Shown piece by piece: positions 1 through 8,475 of a stretch of DNA of 64,000 nt; the stretch's first letter is position 1, and each line of letters opens with the position of its first letter. Source of the stretch: an uncultured Hungatella sp. GTDB taxonomy: Bacteria; Bacillota; Clostridia; Lachnospirales; Lachnospiraceae. Under the pieces are notes generated by a model that saw only the letters and a list, made by a program, of their open reading frames with translations, did no database searches and had not been told where the DNA came from. The translations under genes and the position numbers were made by a program. The stretch is from NCBI GenBank assembly GCA_910577935.1, contig CAJTOT010000001.1:62001-126000 (forward strand), in the 5' to 3' direction.

Positions 1-303
1 CCTGTTCCAGCCTGCCGAAAAAGGAAATTTGTTCAGCTTGTCCACAATATACAAAAACGACTCTGTCAGCTCCCGGGGGACAAAAAAGCCGACAAGCTCT
101 CTTCCCCGGAACCACTTGGCCAGAGACCCTTGTTCTGTCTTGTAAAATCCGGCTGTCACCTTGGAAATGTTGGTTCCCGCGCTCCCCAGCACGTCAAGGG
201 CCAGGGCTTTGTCCTGTCCGGACAGTTCTGCCAGCTTTCTGTCCCTCCGGGCCCTTCTCGCCTTATCCAGGGCCGCCCGGGTATTTCTGTCGTACTCTCC
301 CAT
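1..303 (-). CDS. Unknown protein, cut by the left edge
   Basis: The reading frame opens with ATG at 303 and stays open to base 1, so at least 101 residues are seen and the C-terminus is missing. The start is rich in Arg and Lys (MGEYDRNTRAALDKARRARR), followed by a segment containing KWFRGRELVGFFVP. I do not recognise a domain. It lies 2 bases downstream of the gene at 306-755 and in the same direction, so it is the third gene of a compact operon led by the M29 aminopeptidase. Its role is unknown; co-transcription with the peptidase is inferred from the spacing alone. Confidence 0.6.
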   Translation of the reverse strand, partial: MGEYDRNTRAALDKARRARRDRKLAELSGQDKALALDVLGSAGTNISKVTAGFYKTEQGSLAKWFRGRELVGFFVPRELTESFLYIVDKLNKFPFSAGWNR

Positions 304-305
304 GA

Positions 306-755
306 TCACCACATCCTTCCTGTGAGCATTGTCAGTCTCACAAAGGTAAATACATTCTCCTGTGTAACGGCAATCCGTTCTTCCAGATTCTCCAGGGGTC
401 TCTCATCAAGGAAAATCCTGTATATCCCGTCTTCAAAGCACTGTATGGCATTGTCCGCTGCCGCCTGGAGGTCTGCCTTCTTCTCTCCGTAGATAAGACC
501 GAAGGAGACCTTGCCGCTTTCTGCCTTGTCCTCGATGGCCTCCTTTGTCAGGCATCTCAGAATCTCCGGCTGTTCCAGCCTTCGGTTGTAGTCTTCCACC
601 CCCGCCTCGGTCAGGCCCAGAATCAGTTCCCGCACCGTGAAGGAGCCTGGCTCCTCCCCACCCTTTTCCCCGGTTCCCAGGGGAAGGTCGTAGCTCACAG
701 GCTCTATGGAATGTCTCCGTTTTCCCATGGATTTGATGTTGACTCGAATCTTCAC
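306..755 (-). CDS. Unknown 149-residue protein coupled to an M29 aminopeptidase
   Basis: The gene starts with GTG at 755 inside a GTGA overlap with the stop codon of the aminopeptidase gene, an arrangement typical of translational coupling. The product is soluble and mixed alpha/beta in appearance, with no signal peptide or membrane segment. It begins with a strand-like basic segment (MKIRVNIKSMGKRR), has a central acidic helix-rich part (EAGVEDYNRRLEQPEILRCL) and ends near TFVRLTMLTGRMW. I do not recognise the family. The tight coupling on both sides suggests a partner or regulator of the peptidase, but this is inference from position only. Confidence 0.7.
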   Translation of the reverse strand: MKIRVNIKSMGKRRHSIEPVSYDLPLGTGEKGGEEPGSFTVRELILGLTEAGVEDYNRRLEQPEILRCLTKEAIEDKAESGKVSFGLIYGEKKADLQAAADNAIQCFEDGIYRIFLDERPLENLEERIAVTQENVFTFVRLTMLTGRMW

Positions 756-2839
756 AGCAAAGCGCCTCCTTCTTCTAAGGCATGGTTGAGAGTCTCTGTC
801 CCCGGGACCGCGAATCTTCCGCCCGCGATCACCGGCAGCTTCTCTCCCCCTTCAGTCACCCCGTAGATCTCATCTAATTCTCTGTAAGGGATGGTAATGT
901 CTGTGTGGCAGTTGAAATAAGCCTTTGACAGATCTTCTTTTCTCAGGGCGGAAATTTCGTTGTCCCTGGCGATGATCTCCTTGCCGTCCGGGTTGAACAC
1001 CGCCGTGTCCTCAGACCAGCTGTAGCAGGTGTCGCCCACCGCAAAGTGGGGGCCCATCTTCTCCGCGATGAGGATGGGCAGCTTGTCCGCGATGCCGTAC
1101 TTCTGGGCCATGGCGTAGGCAGCCGTGTTGGTTCCGATGGCAAATTCTCCCATGGGCAGGGTGTCATGGTTCTTTAAGATCATCTGTTTGATCAGGGCCT
1201 TTCCCGCCTGGGGGTCCTCAAAGTTGTCGCAGGAGTAGGAAACCACTTTTCCGTCCCTGAACTCCATCAACAGATTTTTAAACTGGAAATCGCCGATGTA
1301 CACACTGCTTACATGGAGGGTCCCCTCCGTTCCCGCCAAAACCGGGGAGGTAAATACTTCGCCCAGAGGAATATTCACGTCTGCCACGCAGTTCTCGAAG
1401 TTGGTCTGCCTGTCAGGCTCCTCCAGTGTGTGGAGCTTTACGGTCATCCTTGTCCTGTTGCCCTCTTTCCCGGTCACCACCACATGGGACGCCTTGTCCA
1501 GGCGGTCGATGACGGACTGCTGGATATTCTTGTATACCTCATAGTCCAGGGTGTTGATCCTGATGGTTTCCTGAAAGATTTCCCTGAAATTCTTTCCGAT
1601 GGAAGGCTTGGGAAAGGCGATGATGGTAAAGCTGGTCTCCTCCCCCGGAACATACTGGTTCACCGTCCGGGAGGAGTCATTGGCGTGGGCGATGGTCAGC
1701 TTTTCCTGCTTTTCGCTCAGGGCCAGGGCTTCCGGCTTGTTCTCCGGCCGGAAGCCCTCCTCGCCGAAGGTCTCTATGACAGCGGGGCCGCCGTAGTCTC
1801 CTGCCTGTTTCTTCCATGTCTCATAGGCGGTTTTAAGCACCGCCAGTTTTCGGTCCGTAAAGCCCTTTTTCATGTACAGAGCCGAATCATAGCGGTGGTC
1901 ATAGTCGTACTGCCTGTTGGGGGAAGTGCCGTGAAATCCCCGTTTTCGGCTTGGATTCTTGTTCACCGACCACACGGCGGCCCGATAGATGACAGGCTCC
2001 AGTCCCAGGTTCCTGAAATTTTCCACCGCTTTTTTCACCATTCTCTCAAAGCCCAGCTCATAGAGCACTGCCACGGTCCGCTTTTTGGACAGGTCCCGCC
2101 CCATGACCTCAAAGCCTTTTCGATATCCCTCCGTATAAGTGTCCGCCATGCGGTCGATGGTCTCCTGGGGAAGGCGGTTTAAGAAGTCTGCGATGTTCAG
2201 CTCCTCGTCTGACACATACTCGCCGTAGTAATACAGATACCGCAGATCGTTTAAATCGCAGGTTGTCACGATGTCTTTTCCGAACGAGAGGGAGGGGTCC
2301 AGAAGCTCCCTGACCCGATAGTCCACGGTCAAGTCGGTGTAATCGCTGTTGAACCAGTAAATCACGTCCTTTACCGACTGGAGAGACGGCGTCTCCCCCT
2401 CGAACAGATTGTAGATCTCGATAAACAGCTCATTTAAGATGGTGATCTCTGTCAGGCGGTGCTCTGCGGCGAAGGCGATCTGCCCCCGTATCTCCGTGTA
2501 CACATAGGACAGCACCGGCCCCATGTCCGGCCCCAGCTCCCTGGCCCCCCAGGCGGGGTTGGCGTAGCTGGATTCGTAGTTCTCCGGAAGGATATCCCGG
2601 TACAGCCGGCGGTTCCAGGCCTTCAGCTCTTCCAGGCCCAGCTTCCTGTACGCCCCGGATTTTACCGTCTGACAGAACTCACTGACCATCAGGATAAAGG
2701 CTGCGGTCTCCTTAAAATACCGGTCATAGGGCGCCGCCGCCGTGTGTTCATCCACAACGGCCCTTATGCGCTCCAGACTCAGCTCAAGACGCTCCCTCAC
2801 AGCCTCGTTCTCCCGGGCAAACAATTCTTCATAATTCAT
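752..2839 (-). CDS. M29-family metallo-aminopeptidase with a long N-terminal extension
   Basis: The C-terminal part carries the M29 (AmpS/PepS/AmpT) metal-site pattern: a Glu in NIPLGEVFTSP, a Glu in MGEFAIGTN, a His in GPHFAVGDTCY and the closing His/Asp pair in NCHTD near residue 645. Such enzymes remove N-terminal residues from peptides in the cytoplasm using two divalent metals. The product is 695 residues, whereas typical M29 enzymes have about 400, so roughly 220 residues at the N-terminus are extra; they look helical and I cannot assign them. I chose the ATG at 2839 because GAGG lies 9 bases upstream; a longer frame runs to 2881. It is followed by two coupled unknown genes. Confidence 0.85.
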   Translation of the reverse strand: MNYEELFARENEAVRERLELSLERIRAVVDEHTAAAPYDRYFKETAAFILMVSEFCQTVKSGAYRKLGLEELKAWNRRLYRDILPENYESSYANPAWGARELGPDMGPVLSYVYTEIRGQIAFAAEHRLTEITILNELFIEIYNLFEGETPSLQSVKDVIYWFNSDYTDLTVDYRVRELLDPSLSFGKDIVTTCDLNDLRYLYYYGEYVSDEELNIADFLNRLPQETIDRMADTYTEGYRKGFEVMGRDLSKKRTVAVLYELGFERMVKKAVENFRNLGLEPVIYRAAVWSVNKNPSRKRGFHGTSPNRQYDYDHRYDSALYMKKGFTDRKLAVLKTAYETWKKQAGDYGGPAVIETFGEEGFRPENKPEALALSEKQEKLTIAHANDSSRTVNQYVPGEETSFTIIAFPKPSIGKNFREIFQETIRINTLDYEVYKNIQQSVIDRLDKASHVVVTGKEGNRTRMTVKLHTLEEPDRQTNFENCVADVNIPLGEVFTSPVLAGTEGTLHVSSVYIGDFQFKNLLMEFRDGKVVSYSCDNFEDPQAGKALIKQMILKNHDTLPMGEFAIGTNTAAYAMAQKYGIADKLPILIAEKMGPHFAVGDTCYSWSEDTAVFNPDGKEIIARDNEISALRKEDLSKAYFNCHTDITIPYRELDEIYGVTEGGEKLPVIAGGRFAVPGTETLNHALEEGGALL

Positions 2840-2844
2840 AATCT

Positions 2845-3426
2845 CTAACCTCTCAGTCCTATTATAATGATTCCTGTCCATGCCGCCAGCATCAGAAGGC
2901 TGACGCCGATGCCAAGCTTGGCCAGAATATAATTTTTGTCATCCTCCCAGAAAGCGATAATTCCGTACCATATGGCGATGACCGAGAGAAAGATGCTGCA
3001 AAATCCCATGGCTCCGAAGGTGATGGAAGCCTGTCCCTGGGTGGTCACCGCCTGGTAGATGCCGCCGCCGCCGAGAGCCAGGGCCGCCGCCGTCAGAATC
3101 ATGGACATCTTGCTGCGGACGGCGAAGGGCTTTTTCACATAGGATACCCGGCTGGCTGCCAGCTCCTTCATCTCCTTGAGGTTCTTCTCTTTTCTGGCCT
3201 GCTTCGCGGCCATAATCTCCTTTTTCCTTCTCTGAAGCTCCTGCTCCCTCTCCCTGTCCGGTTCCAGATACTTGCGGAGGACGCTGTTTTTCACATAGTC
3301 AGAAGAGCCCCTCTCCTCTGTATTGTAGCCGGGAGCCTGGCTTCTCCCGAACCCCCTTGCCCTCTGTCTGGAACCTGTCTCTCTTTTAGCTCTCCCTGTA
3401 CGCCGTTTCCCTGTTTTTCCTGGCAC
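2845..3426 (-). CDS. Small membrane protein with a basic N-terminal tail
   Basis: The 193-residue product has a strongly basic, charged N-terminal half with a coiled-coil-like stretch (REREQELQRRKKEIMAAKQA), followed by three hydrophobic segments at about residues 107-125, 135-157 and 168-190. The start is GTG at 3426, supported by a strong AAGGAGG placed 7 bases upstream, so the gene truly overlaps the end of the VanZ-like gene by 41 bases in another frame. I do not recognise a characterised family; it resembles uncharacterised membrane proteins of Lachnospiraceae. It probably belongs to one transcript with the VanZ-like gene upstream and the aminopeptidase genes downstream. Confidence 0.75.
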   Translation of the reverse strand: MPGKTGKRRTGRAKRETGSRQRARGFGRSQAPGYNTEERGSSDYVKNSVLRKYLEPDREREQELQRRKKEIMAAKQARKEKNLKEMKELAASRVSYVKKPFAVRSKMSMILTAAALALGGGGIYQAVTTQGQASITFGAMGFCSIFLSVIAIWYGIIAFWEDDKNYILAKLGIGVSLLMLAAWTGIIIIGLRG

Positions 3427-3886
3427 GCCGTTTCCTCCTTATTCTGATCTCCTGCACTGTCTTATAGCACAGAAATCCCAGAATCCCGCCGATTGTATTT
3501 AATAATAAGTCGTCCACATCGAAGCTCCCCACCTTAAACACCAGCTGAGTGATCTCGATGCAAAAGCTTAAGAAAAATCCAAGTAAAAATGTGTTGTACC
3601 ATCTTTTTCCCCTTCTGCTGATAATGGGGAAGATGAACCCAAAAGGCATGAAGCCGGCCACGTTGCCTCCCAGATTCAGGACAACCGCTTTCCAGCCCAG
3701 CTGTTCCCGATAAATGTAAAATCGTTTGATTTCTTTAAATAATTCCAGATTGTAGGCATATTCTGCCTGGGCATTGCCGGTCCTTCCGAGAGACTCGGCA
3801 AAAAACATTAAATATGTCAGGGCTATCAGGTACAGGACAAACAGCACCCAGCCCAATTTCTGATTTCTTGTGGTGTTACGGATCAT
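3386..3886 (-). CDS. VanZ-like membrane protein
   Basis: The 166-residue protein has four likely membrane segments and the VanZ-type pattern: a NLGGNVAGFMPFGFIFP loop, a FCIEITQLVFKVGSFDVDD segment and a NTIGGILGFL segment. VanZ was first described as a low-level teicoplanin resistance determinant, but most chromosomal family members have no known role, so resistance should not be inferred. The start ATG at 3886 has GGAGCAGTAGG upstream. The C-terminal tail is very basic and its codons overlap the next gene. A hairpin at 3963-3997 separates it from the pyrimidine operon. Confidence 0.85.
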   Translation of the reverse strand: MIRNTTRNQKLGWVLFVLYLIALTYLMFFAESLGRTGNAQAEYAYNLELFKEIKRFYIYREQLGWKAVVLNLGGNVAGFMPFGFIFPIISRRGKRWYNTFLLGFFLSFCIEITQLVFKVGSFDVDDLLLNTIGGILGFLCYKTVQEIRIRRKRRARKNRETAYRES

Positions 3887-3962
3887 TTAACCTACTGCTC
3901 CCATACTGCGGCAGGCCCGCTGCCCCAAAGGGACCTGGGCCGCCGGATATTTTGCAAGATAA

Positions 3963-3997
3963 AGGGCAGTATTCCGCCGTTGGACGGAATACTGCCT
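3963..3997 (-). terminator. Hairpin ending the pyr transcript
   Basis: A perfect 12-base inverted repeat pairs GGCAGTATTCCG (3965-3976) with CGGAATACTGCC (3985-3996) around an 8-base loop. On the minus strand it is followed by CTTTATC, a weak U tract. It lies just after the 49-residue gene at 4003-4152 and before the VanZ-like gene. Confidence 0.65.
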
Positions 3998-4002
3998 GTC
4001 TT

Positions 4003-4152
4003 CTAAAAGGTAATTTCAGATTTTCTCTTCAGCAAAACAGCGCCAGTAACGATGGATACAGTCCCGGCAATCAGACCAACACTGATGATTACGATACCGG
4101 CCGCGATGTTGGCTGCGCCGATATTTCTCATAGTCTTGTAGATTCTCTCCAT
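4003..4152 (-). CDS. 49-residue single-span membrane protein after pyrE
   Basis: A small gene starts with ATG at 4152, preceded by AAGGAG at an 8-base distance, and stops at 4003. The product begins MERIYKTMRNIGAAN, continues with a glycine- and isoleucine-rich hydrophobic stretch of about 27 residues (roughly 13-41), and ends with the basic tail LLKRKSEITF. This is one long or two short membrane spans. It lies 21 bases after pyrE and directly before a hairpin, so it should be the last gene of the pyrimidine transcript. I do not recognise its family; the good ribosome-binding site and the clean membrane design argue for a real gene. Confidence 0.7.
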   Translation of the reverse strand: MERIYKTMRNIGAANIAAGIVIISVGLIAGTVSIVTGAVLLKRKSEITF

Positions 4153-4173
4153 GGTTCACTCTCCTTCGCCTGT

Positions 4174-4848
4174 TTATTTTACCCCATACTGCTCATAGTA
4201 CTCGTCGATGGCAGCCTTAATCCTGTCATCGATGACAATCTGGCCCAGGCACTCTCTGTTGTAGAGGTGCTCTACCACGTCGGCCATGGACACGATGGCG
4301 TTGGCTTTAAAGCCGTACAGCTCCTGAACCTCCTCCAGGGCGCTCTTTGTCCCCTTGCCTCTCTCCATGCGGTTTAAGGATACCATCAGTCCCACGATCT
4401 CCACATCTCCCTGGGCCTTGATGATGGGGAAGGTCTCCTCGATGGATTTGCCTGATGTGGTCACATCCTCGATGATCACCACCCTGTCCCCGTCCTTTAT
4501 GGGACTTCCAAGCAAAATCCCCGCGTCCCCGTGGTCCTTCTCCTCCTTGCGGTTGGAGCAGTACTTGATATCCTTGCCGTACAGTTCACTGAACGCGACG
4601 GCGGTGGCCACGCTTAAGGGGATTCCCTTGTAGGCGGGACCGAACAGCACGTCAAAGTCCGCGCCGTAGTGGTCGTGGATGGCCTTCGCGTAATACTGGC
4701 CCAGCCTGCGCAGCTGGGAGCCGGTGACGTAGGCCCCGGCATTCATGAAAAAGGGGGATTTTCGCCCGCTTTTCAGAGTGAACTCTCCGAATTTCAGCAC
4801 CTGGCTCTCCACCATAAACTCTATAAATTCTTTCTTGTAGCTTTCCAT
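4174..4848 (-). CDS. pyrE: Orotate phosphoribosyltransferase
   Basis: The product joins orotate with PRPP to give OMP, the fifth step of pyrimidine synthesis. The PRPP-binding motif VVIIEDVTTSGKS is intact, and the N-terminal part has the family pattern LKFGEFTLKSGRKSPFF. I prefer ATG at 4848 (MESYKKEF) because GGAGG lies 5 bases upstream; an ATG at 4869 is in frame but has no such site. The protein of 224 residues is the usual size. It follows pyrD after about 190 bases without a gene and is trailed by a small membrane protein gene. Confidence 0.95.
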   Translation of the reverse strand: MESYKKEFIEFMVESQVLKFGEFTLKSGRKSPFFMNAGAYVTGSQLRRLGQYYAKAIHDHYGADFDVLFGPAYKGIPLSVATAVAFSELYGKDIKYCSNRKEEKDHGDAGILLGSPIKDGDRVVIIEDVTTSGKSIEETFPIIKAQGDVEIVGLMVSLNRMERGKGTKSALEEVQELYGFKANAIVSMADVVEHLYNRECLGQIVIDDRIKAAIDEYYEQYGVK

Positions 4849-5060
4849 GTCTTCCTCCATTCTTCCCACACCTTACGGCATGAGGGCATGAGCGTCTCCT
4901 CTGCTCTTTTATGCAGTCAAGTTCTGTTAAGTTGATGCCCGAAGCAGAAAGTATCACTTTAGCTCAATGTATCTCCGCTTCATCTTTCCGTATGCCTCAG
5001 ATTTTTTTCAATTTTAACATTTCACCTTCTGCCATATCCTTACCTCTCTGTGCCTGCCTT

Positions 5061-5963
5061 CTATTTTACGGCTCCCACCAGTTCTCTGATGTCTTCAATT
5101 CCCTGACGTTCCATATATGATCGGATTCCCCCGGCAATCTCCACCGTGGCGTAAGGGTTGTGGAAGTTGGCGGTGCCCACGGAAACCGCCGTGGCTCCCG
5201 CCAGGATAAACTCTATGGCGTCCTCCGCCGTCATGATGCCGCCCATGCCGATGACGGGCAGCTTCACCGCCTGGGCGGTCTGGTAGACCATGCGCACCGC
5301 CACCGGCTTGATGGCCGGTCCGGACAGGCCGCCGGTCTTGTTGGCCACCGCGAAGGTCCGGCGGCTGACATCGATCTTCATGCCTGTCAGTGTGTTGATC
5401 AGGGACACGGCGTCTGCGCCGCCGGCCTCCGCCGCCTTGGCCGTGGCGGTGATATCCGTCACGTTGGGACTCAGCTTCATGATCACCGGCTGTTTCGCGT
5501 GGCGTTTCACTTCCTTTGTGATGGCCTCCACCGCCTTGGGGTCCTGGCCGAAGGCGATGCCGCCTTCCTTCACGTTGGGGCAGGAGATGTTGATCTCCAG
5601 CAGATCCACCGGCTGGTCCGCCAGCCTCTCCACCACTTCCACATAGTCTTCTGTGGTTCTGCCGCAGACGTTGACGACGATTCTGGTGTCATACTGTCTC
5701 AGGAACGGGATATCCCTCTTTACAAACACGTCAATGCCCGGGTTCTGAAGGCCGATGGCGTTGAGCATGCCCCCGTAGGTTTCCGCGATTCTGGGGGTGG
5801 GATTTCCGGGCCAGGGGACGTTGGATACACCCTTGGTCACCACGGCGCCCAGAAGGTTTAAATCCACAAATTCTCCGTATTCCTGCCCGGAACCAAAGGT
5901 GCCTGAGGCAGTCATCACCGGATTCTTCAGTTCTACTCCCGCGATGGTCACTTTTGTGTTCAT
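5061..5963 (-). CDS. pyrD: Dihydroorotate dehydrogenase B, catalytic subunit
   Basis: This is the FMN-binding TIM-barrel subunit of class 1B dihydroorotate dehydrogenase, which oxidises dihydroorotate to orotate and passes electrons to NAD through PyrK. The catalytic cysteine is C128 in NISCPNVKEGG, the arrangement of class 1B rather than the serine of class 2. The FMN phosphate site is near GMGGIMTAEDAIEF and the C-terminal AGATAVSVGTA. At 300 residues it is full length. Its ATG directly follows the stop codon of pyrK with no gap, as expected for partner subunits. Confidence 0.96.
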   Translation of the reverse strand: MNTKVTIAGVELKNPVMTASGTFGSGQEYGEFVDLNLLGAVVTKGVSNVPWPGNPTPRIAETYGGMLNAIGLQNPGIDVFVKRDIPFLRQYDTRIVVNVCGRTTEDYVEVVERLADQPVDLLEINISCPNVKEGGIAFGQDPKAVEAITKEVKRHAKQPVIMKLSPNVTDITATAKAAEAGGADAVSLINTLTGMKIDVSRRTFAVANKTGGLSGPAIKPVAVRMVYQTAQAVKLPVIGMGGIMTAEDAIEFILAGATAVSVGTANFHNPYATVEIAGGIRSYMERQGIEDIRELVGAVK

Positions 5964-6734
5964 CTACAGCTCCACCTCCTCTGCCCTGAATACGGGACCG
6001 TCCTTGCATATCCGCGCGTTGCGGACATTGGAATGATGATCCACATCCGCTGTCTGGCAGACACAGGCCAGACACGCCCCGATGCCGCAGGCCATCTTCT
6101 CCTCCAATGAGAGATAGCATTCTATGTGGTTCTCCGCGGCGTAGGCCTTGAGGGCCCGGAGCATGGGCGTGGGGCCGCAGGCCATGATGATATCCGCCTG
6201 GAGGCGGTTTGCTTTCACCGCATCCAGCACGTTGCCTTTGGTCCCGGCGCTTCCGTCCTCGGTGGCCGCAAACACCTGGCAGTAGGGCTGGAATTCATGG
6301 TGGAGAAACAGCTTGTCCCTGTATCCCAGAACAGCCGTTTTCCTGCAGCGCAAGGTCTTGGCCAGCTCCAGCATGGGGGGGATGCCGATGCCCCCTCCCA
6401 CTAAAAGCGCGGTTTTGTCCTCGGCGACTTCGGGAAAACCATTTCCCAGAGGTCCCAGGATATGGACAAAATCACCGGGCCTGCAGGCAGAAAACTCCCT
6501 GGTCCCCTGCCCCGCGATTCTGTAGACAATGCGAAGCTTCTCCTTCTCCCTGTCCGCCTCGCAGATGCTGATGGGCCTGGGGAGCAGCCTGGAGCCGTCG
6601 CCCGAATAGACAGAGATAAACTGTCCCGGCCTGATGCCGGACACCATGGAGCCCGCCTCAAGCCACATGCTGCAGATGTCATCCGACAGCCGCTCCTGGC
6701 TTGTGACCACAACTCTCTTTTTTTCTTTTGCCAT
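5964..6734 (-). CDS. pyrK: Dihydroorotate dehydrogenase B, electron-transfer subunit
   Basis: PyrK is the FAD- and 2Fe-2S-containing partner of PyrD, allowing NAD to be the electron acceptor. The sequence has an N-terminal ferredoxin-reductase-like FAD domain (LPRPISI, residues 51-57), an NAD-binding segment with LVGGGIGIPP (111-120), and the four C-terminal cluster cysteines C216, C221, C224 and C243 in the ACGIGACLACVC region. The length of 256 residues is typical. It sits between pyrF and pyrD in the operon. All key residues that I can identify are present. Confidence 0.95.
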   Translation of the reverse strand: MAKEKKRVVVTSQERLSDDICSMWLEAGSMVSGIRPGQFISVYSGDGSRLLPRPISICEADREKEKLRIVYRIAGQGTREFSACRPGDFVHILGPLGNGFPEVAEDKTALLVGGGIGIPPMLELAKTLRCRKTAVLGYRDKLFLHHEFQPYCQVFAATEDGSAGTKGNVLDAVKANRLQADIIMACGPTPMLRALKAYAAENHIECYLSLEEKMACGIGACLACVCQTADVDHHSNVRNARICKDGPVFRAEEVEL

Positions 6735-6757
6735 GCGAGTCTCTCCTTTTATGTGGG

Positions 6758-7675
6758 CTATAATACGCTGTTGATGTCCGCCACCATATCCTCCACGGCC
6801 TGCCTTGACGCCTCGGCGAAATGTTCCGGTCCGAATTCGGCGTATTTCTCCTGTTTGTAGGCGGCGATGATTCCCCGGGAGGAGTTGACGATGGCGCCCA
6901 ATCCATCCTCATTGAAGCAGCATTTCAAATCTTCTGCCGTTCCGCCCTGGGCACCGTAGCCCGGCACCAGGAAGTAGGTGCTTGGCATGAGCTTTCTCAA
7001 GGTTCTGCTCATCTGGGGGTAGGTGGCTCCCACCACCGCCCCCACGTTGCTGTAGGCTCCGTCCATGGACAGGCTTCCCCACTCCACCACCTTCTCTGCC
7101 ACCAGCTCATAGAGAGGCCTGCCGTCGAACAGTCGGTCCTGGAACTCCCCGCTGGATGGATTGGAGGTCTTCACCAGAACAAAGATTCCTTTGTCCTCCT
7201 GGGAGCATATATCCACAAAGGGCTTGACCCCGTCGGTTCCGAAGTAAGGGTTCACGGTGACAAACTGGCAGCCGAATCCAGCCGGCTTTTGGCCTCCCAC
7301 CTGGACATGTCCCAGATGGGCAGACGCGTAGGCGGCGGAGGTGGAGCCGATGTCTCCTCTCTTGGCGTCGCCGATGACCACCAGGCCCTTCTCCTGGCAG
7401 TAGTCCACAGTTCTTTTATATACGATCAATCCCTCGATTCCAAACTGCTCATACATGGCAATCTGAGGCTTCACCGCAGGGATCAGATCCCAGGTGTGGT
7501 CCACAATCTCTTTGTTGAACTGCCACACTGCCTCAGCCGCGCCTTTCAGCGTCTCTCCGTGCTCTTCAAACGCTCTTTTTACAATATGTTCCGGGATATA
7601 GCTCAACATCGGGTCCAGACCCACGCACACAGGCGCCTTGGTCTTCTGAATCTTTTCGATTAACTGACTGATCAT
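6758..7675 (-). CDS. pyrF: Orotidine 5'-phosphate decarboxylase
   Basis: The product decarboxylates OMP to UMP. It is the longer type-2 form (about 305 residues) with the catalytic DAKRGDIGST motif (Asp104, Lys106 and Asp109 counted from the first Met). Two ATG codons stand side by side; AAGGAGG lies 2 bases before the first (7678) and 5 before the second (7675), so I place the start at the second. It is the first gene of pyrF-pyrK-pyrD-pyrE and has its own promoter at 7715-7743. I see no PyrR-type attenuator in the short leader. Confidence 0.95.
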   Translation of the reverse strand: MISQLIEKIQKTKAPVCVGLDPMLSYIPEHIVKRAFEEHGETLKGAAEAVWQFNKEIVDHTWDLIPAVKPQIAMYEQFGIEGLIVYKRTVDYCQEKGLVVIGDAKRGDIGSTSAAYASAHLGHVQVGGQKPAGFGCQFVTVNPYFGTDGVKPFVDICSQEDKGIFVLVKTSNPSSGEFQDRLFDGRPLYELVAEKVVEWGSLSMDGAYSNVGAVVGATYPQMSRTLRKLMPSTYFLVPGYGAQGGTAEDLKCCFNEDGLGAIVNSSRGIIAAYKQEKYAEFGPEHFAEASRQAVEDMVADINSVL

Positions 7676-7714
7676 CATATCCTCCTTGATTTAGGGTCTC
7701 ATTTTTCATAGAAA

Positions 7715-7743
7715 AGTTTACCATAAATACCTGGCTGTTTCAA
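7715..7743 (-). promoter_or_regulatory. Sigma-A type promoter of the pyr operon
   Basis: On the minus strand TTGAAA (7738-7743) and TAAACT (7715-7720) are separated by 17 bases, about 35 bases upstream of the pyrF start. Confidence 0.55.
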
Positions 7744-7782
7744 GGGCAGATTACATAACTGTTACGTTCACAGAGGGCAGCC

Positions 7783-8475
7783 CTACAGCCAGGACGCGGC
7801 AAACGGAACCACCGCCACTGTCATGAGCCCGGCCACGGCGATGGCCAGGCTGCTCATGGCGCCTTCCACCTCTCCCAGCTCCAGGGCCTTGGCGGTGCCG
7901 ATGGCGTGGGCGGAGGTTCCGAGGGCCAGCCCCCTGGCGATGGGGTTTTTGATGTTCAGGACCCTGAACACGGTCTCCCCGATAACGTTGCCCAGGATGC
8001 CGGTGATGATGATGCTGACCACGGTGAGAACCACGATTCCCCCGGTCTCCTGGCTGACGCCCATGCCGATAGCCGTGGTGATGGATTTTGGAAGCAGGGT
8101 CACATAGTATTCGTGGTTAAGCCCAAACAGCCTGCTGAGCGCGAAGATGCTCACGGCGCTGGACAAAACCCCCGAGGTTATGCCTGCTGCCACCGCCAGA
8201 AGATTGTCCTTAAGAAGCCTCAGCTGCTTGTACAGAGGGATGGCCAGGCAGACGGTGGCAGGTGTCAGAAGGAAGCTGACATACCTGGCCCCCGCCTCGT
8301 ACACCTTGTAATCCACCTTGAAAATAATGAGAAACGCCATGATAATGACAACGGCTGCCAGCAGAGGGTTCATGACCGCCAGCCCTGTCTTCTTTTTCAG
8401 CCAGCCTCCCAGAAGATAAGCGCCCAGGGTGAGGGCGAACCCGAAGCACGCGGAATTCATCAAAAGCTCATTCAT
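7783..8475 (-). CDS. lrgB: LrgB-family membrane protein
   Basis: The 230-residue integral membrane protein has at least six hydrophobic segments and the LrgB/CidB/PLGG core with conserved PKSITTAIGM and LGTSAHAIGTAKA. Together with LrgA it forms a system linked to holin-like control of lysis in staphylococci, and in some bacteria to pyruvate or glycolate transport. The gene overlaps the end of lrgA by 8 bases. I see no LytSR-type two-component genes next to it, so its regulation cannot be read here. Confidence 0.9.
   Translation of the reverse strand: MNELLMNSACFGFALTLGAYLLGGWLKKKTGLAVMNPLLAAVVIIMAFLIIFKVDYKVYEAGARYVSFLLTPATVCLAIPLYKQLRLLKDNLLAVAAGITSGVLSSAVSIFALSRLFGLNHEYYVTLLPKSITTAIGMGVSQETGGIVVLTVVSIIITGILGNVIGETVFRVLNIKNPIARGLALGTSAHAIGTAKALELGEVEGAMSSLAIAVAGLMTVAVVPFAASWL

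Noticed and set aside
7679..7782. A PyrR-type attenuator before pyrF
   Set aside because: The leader is only about 35 bases from the likely promoter and holds no terminator/antiterminator pair.
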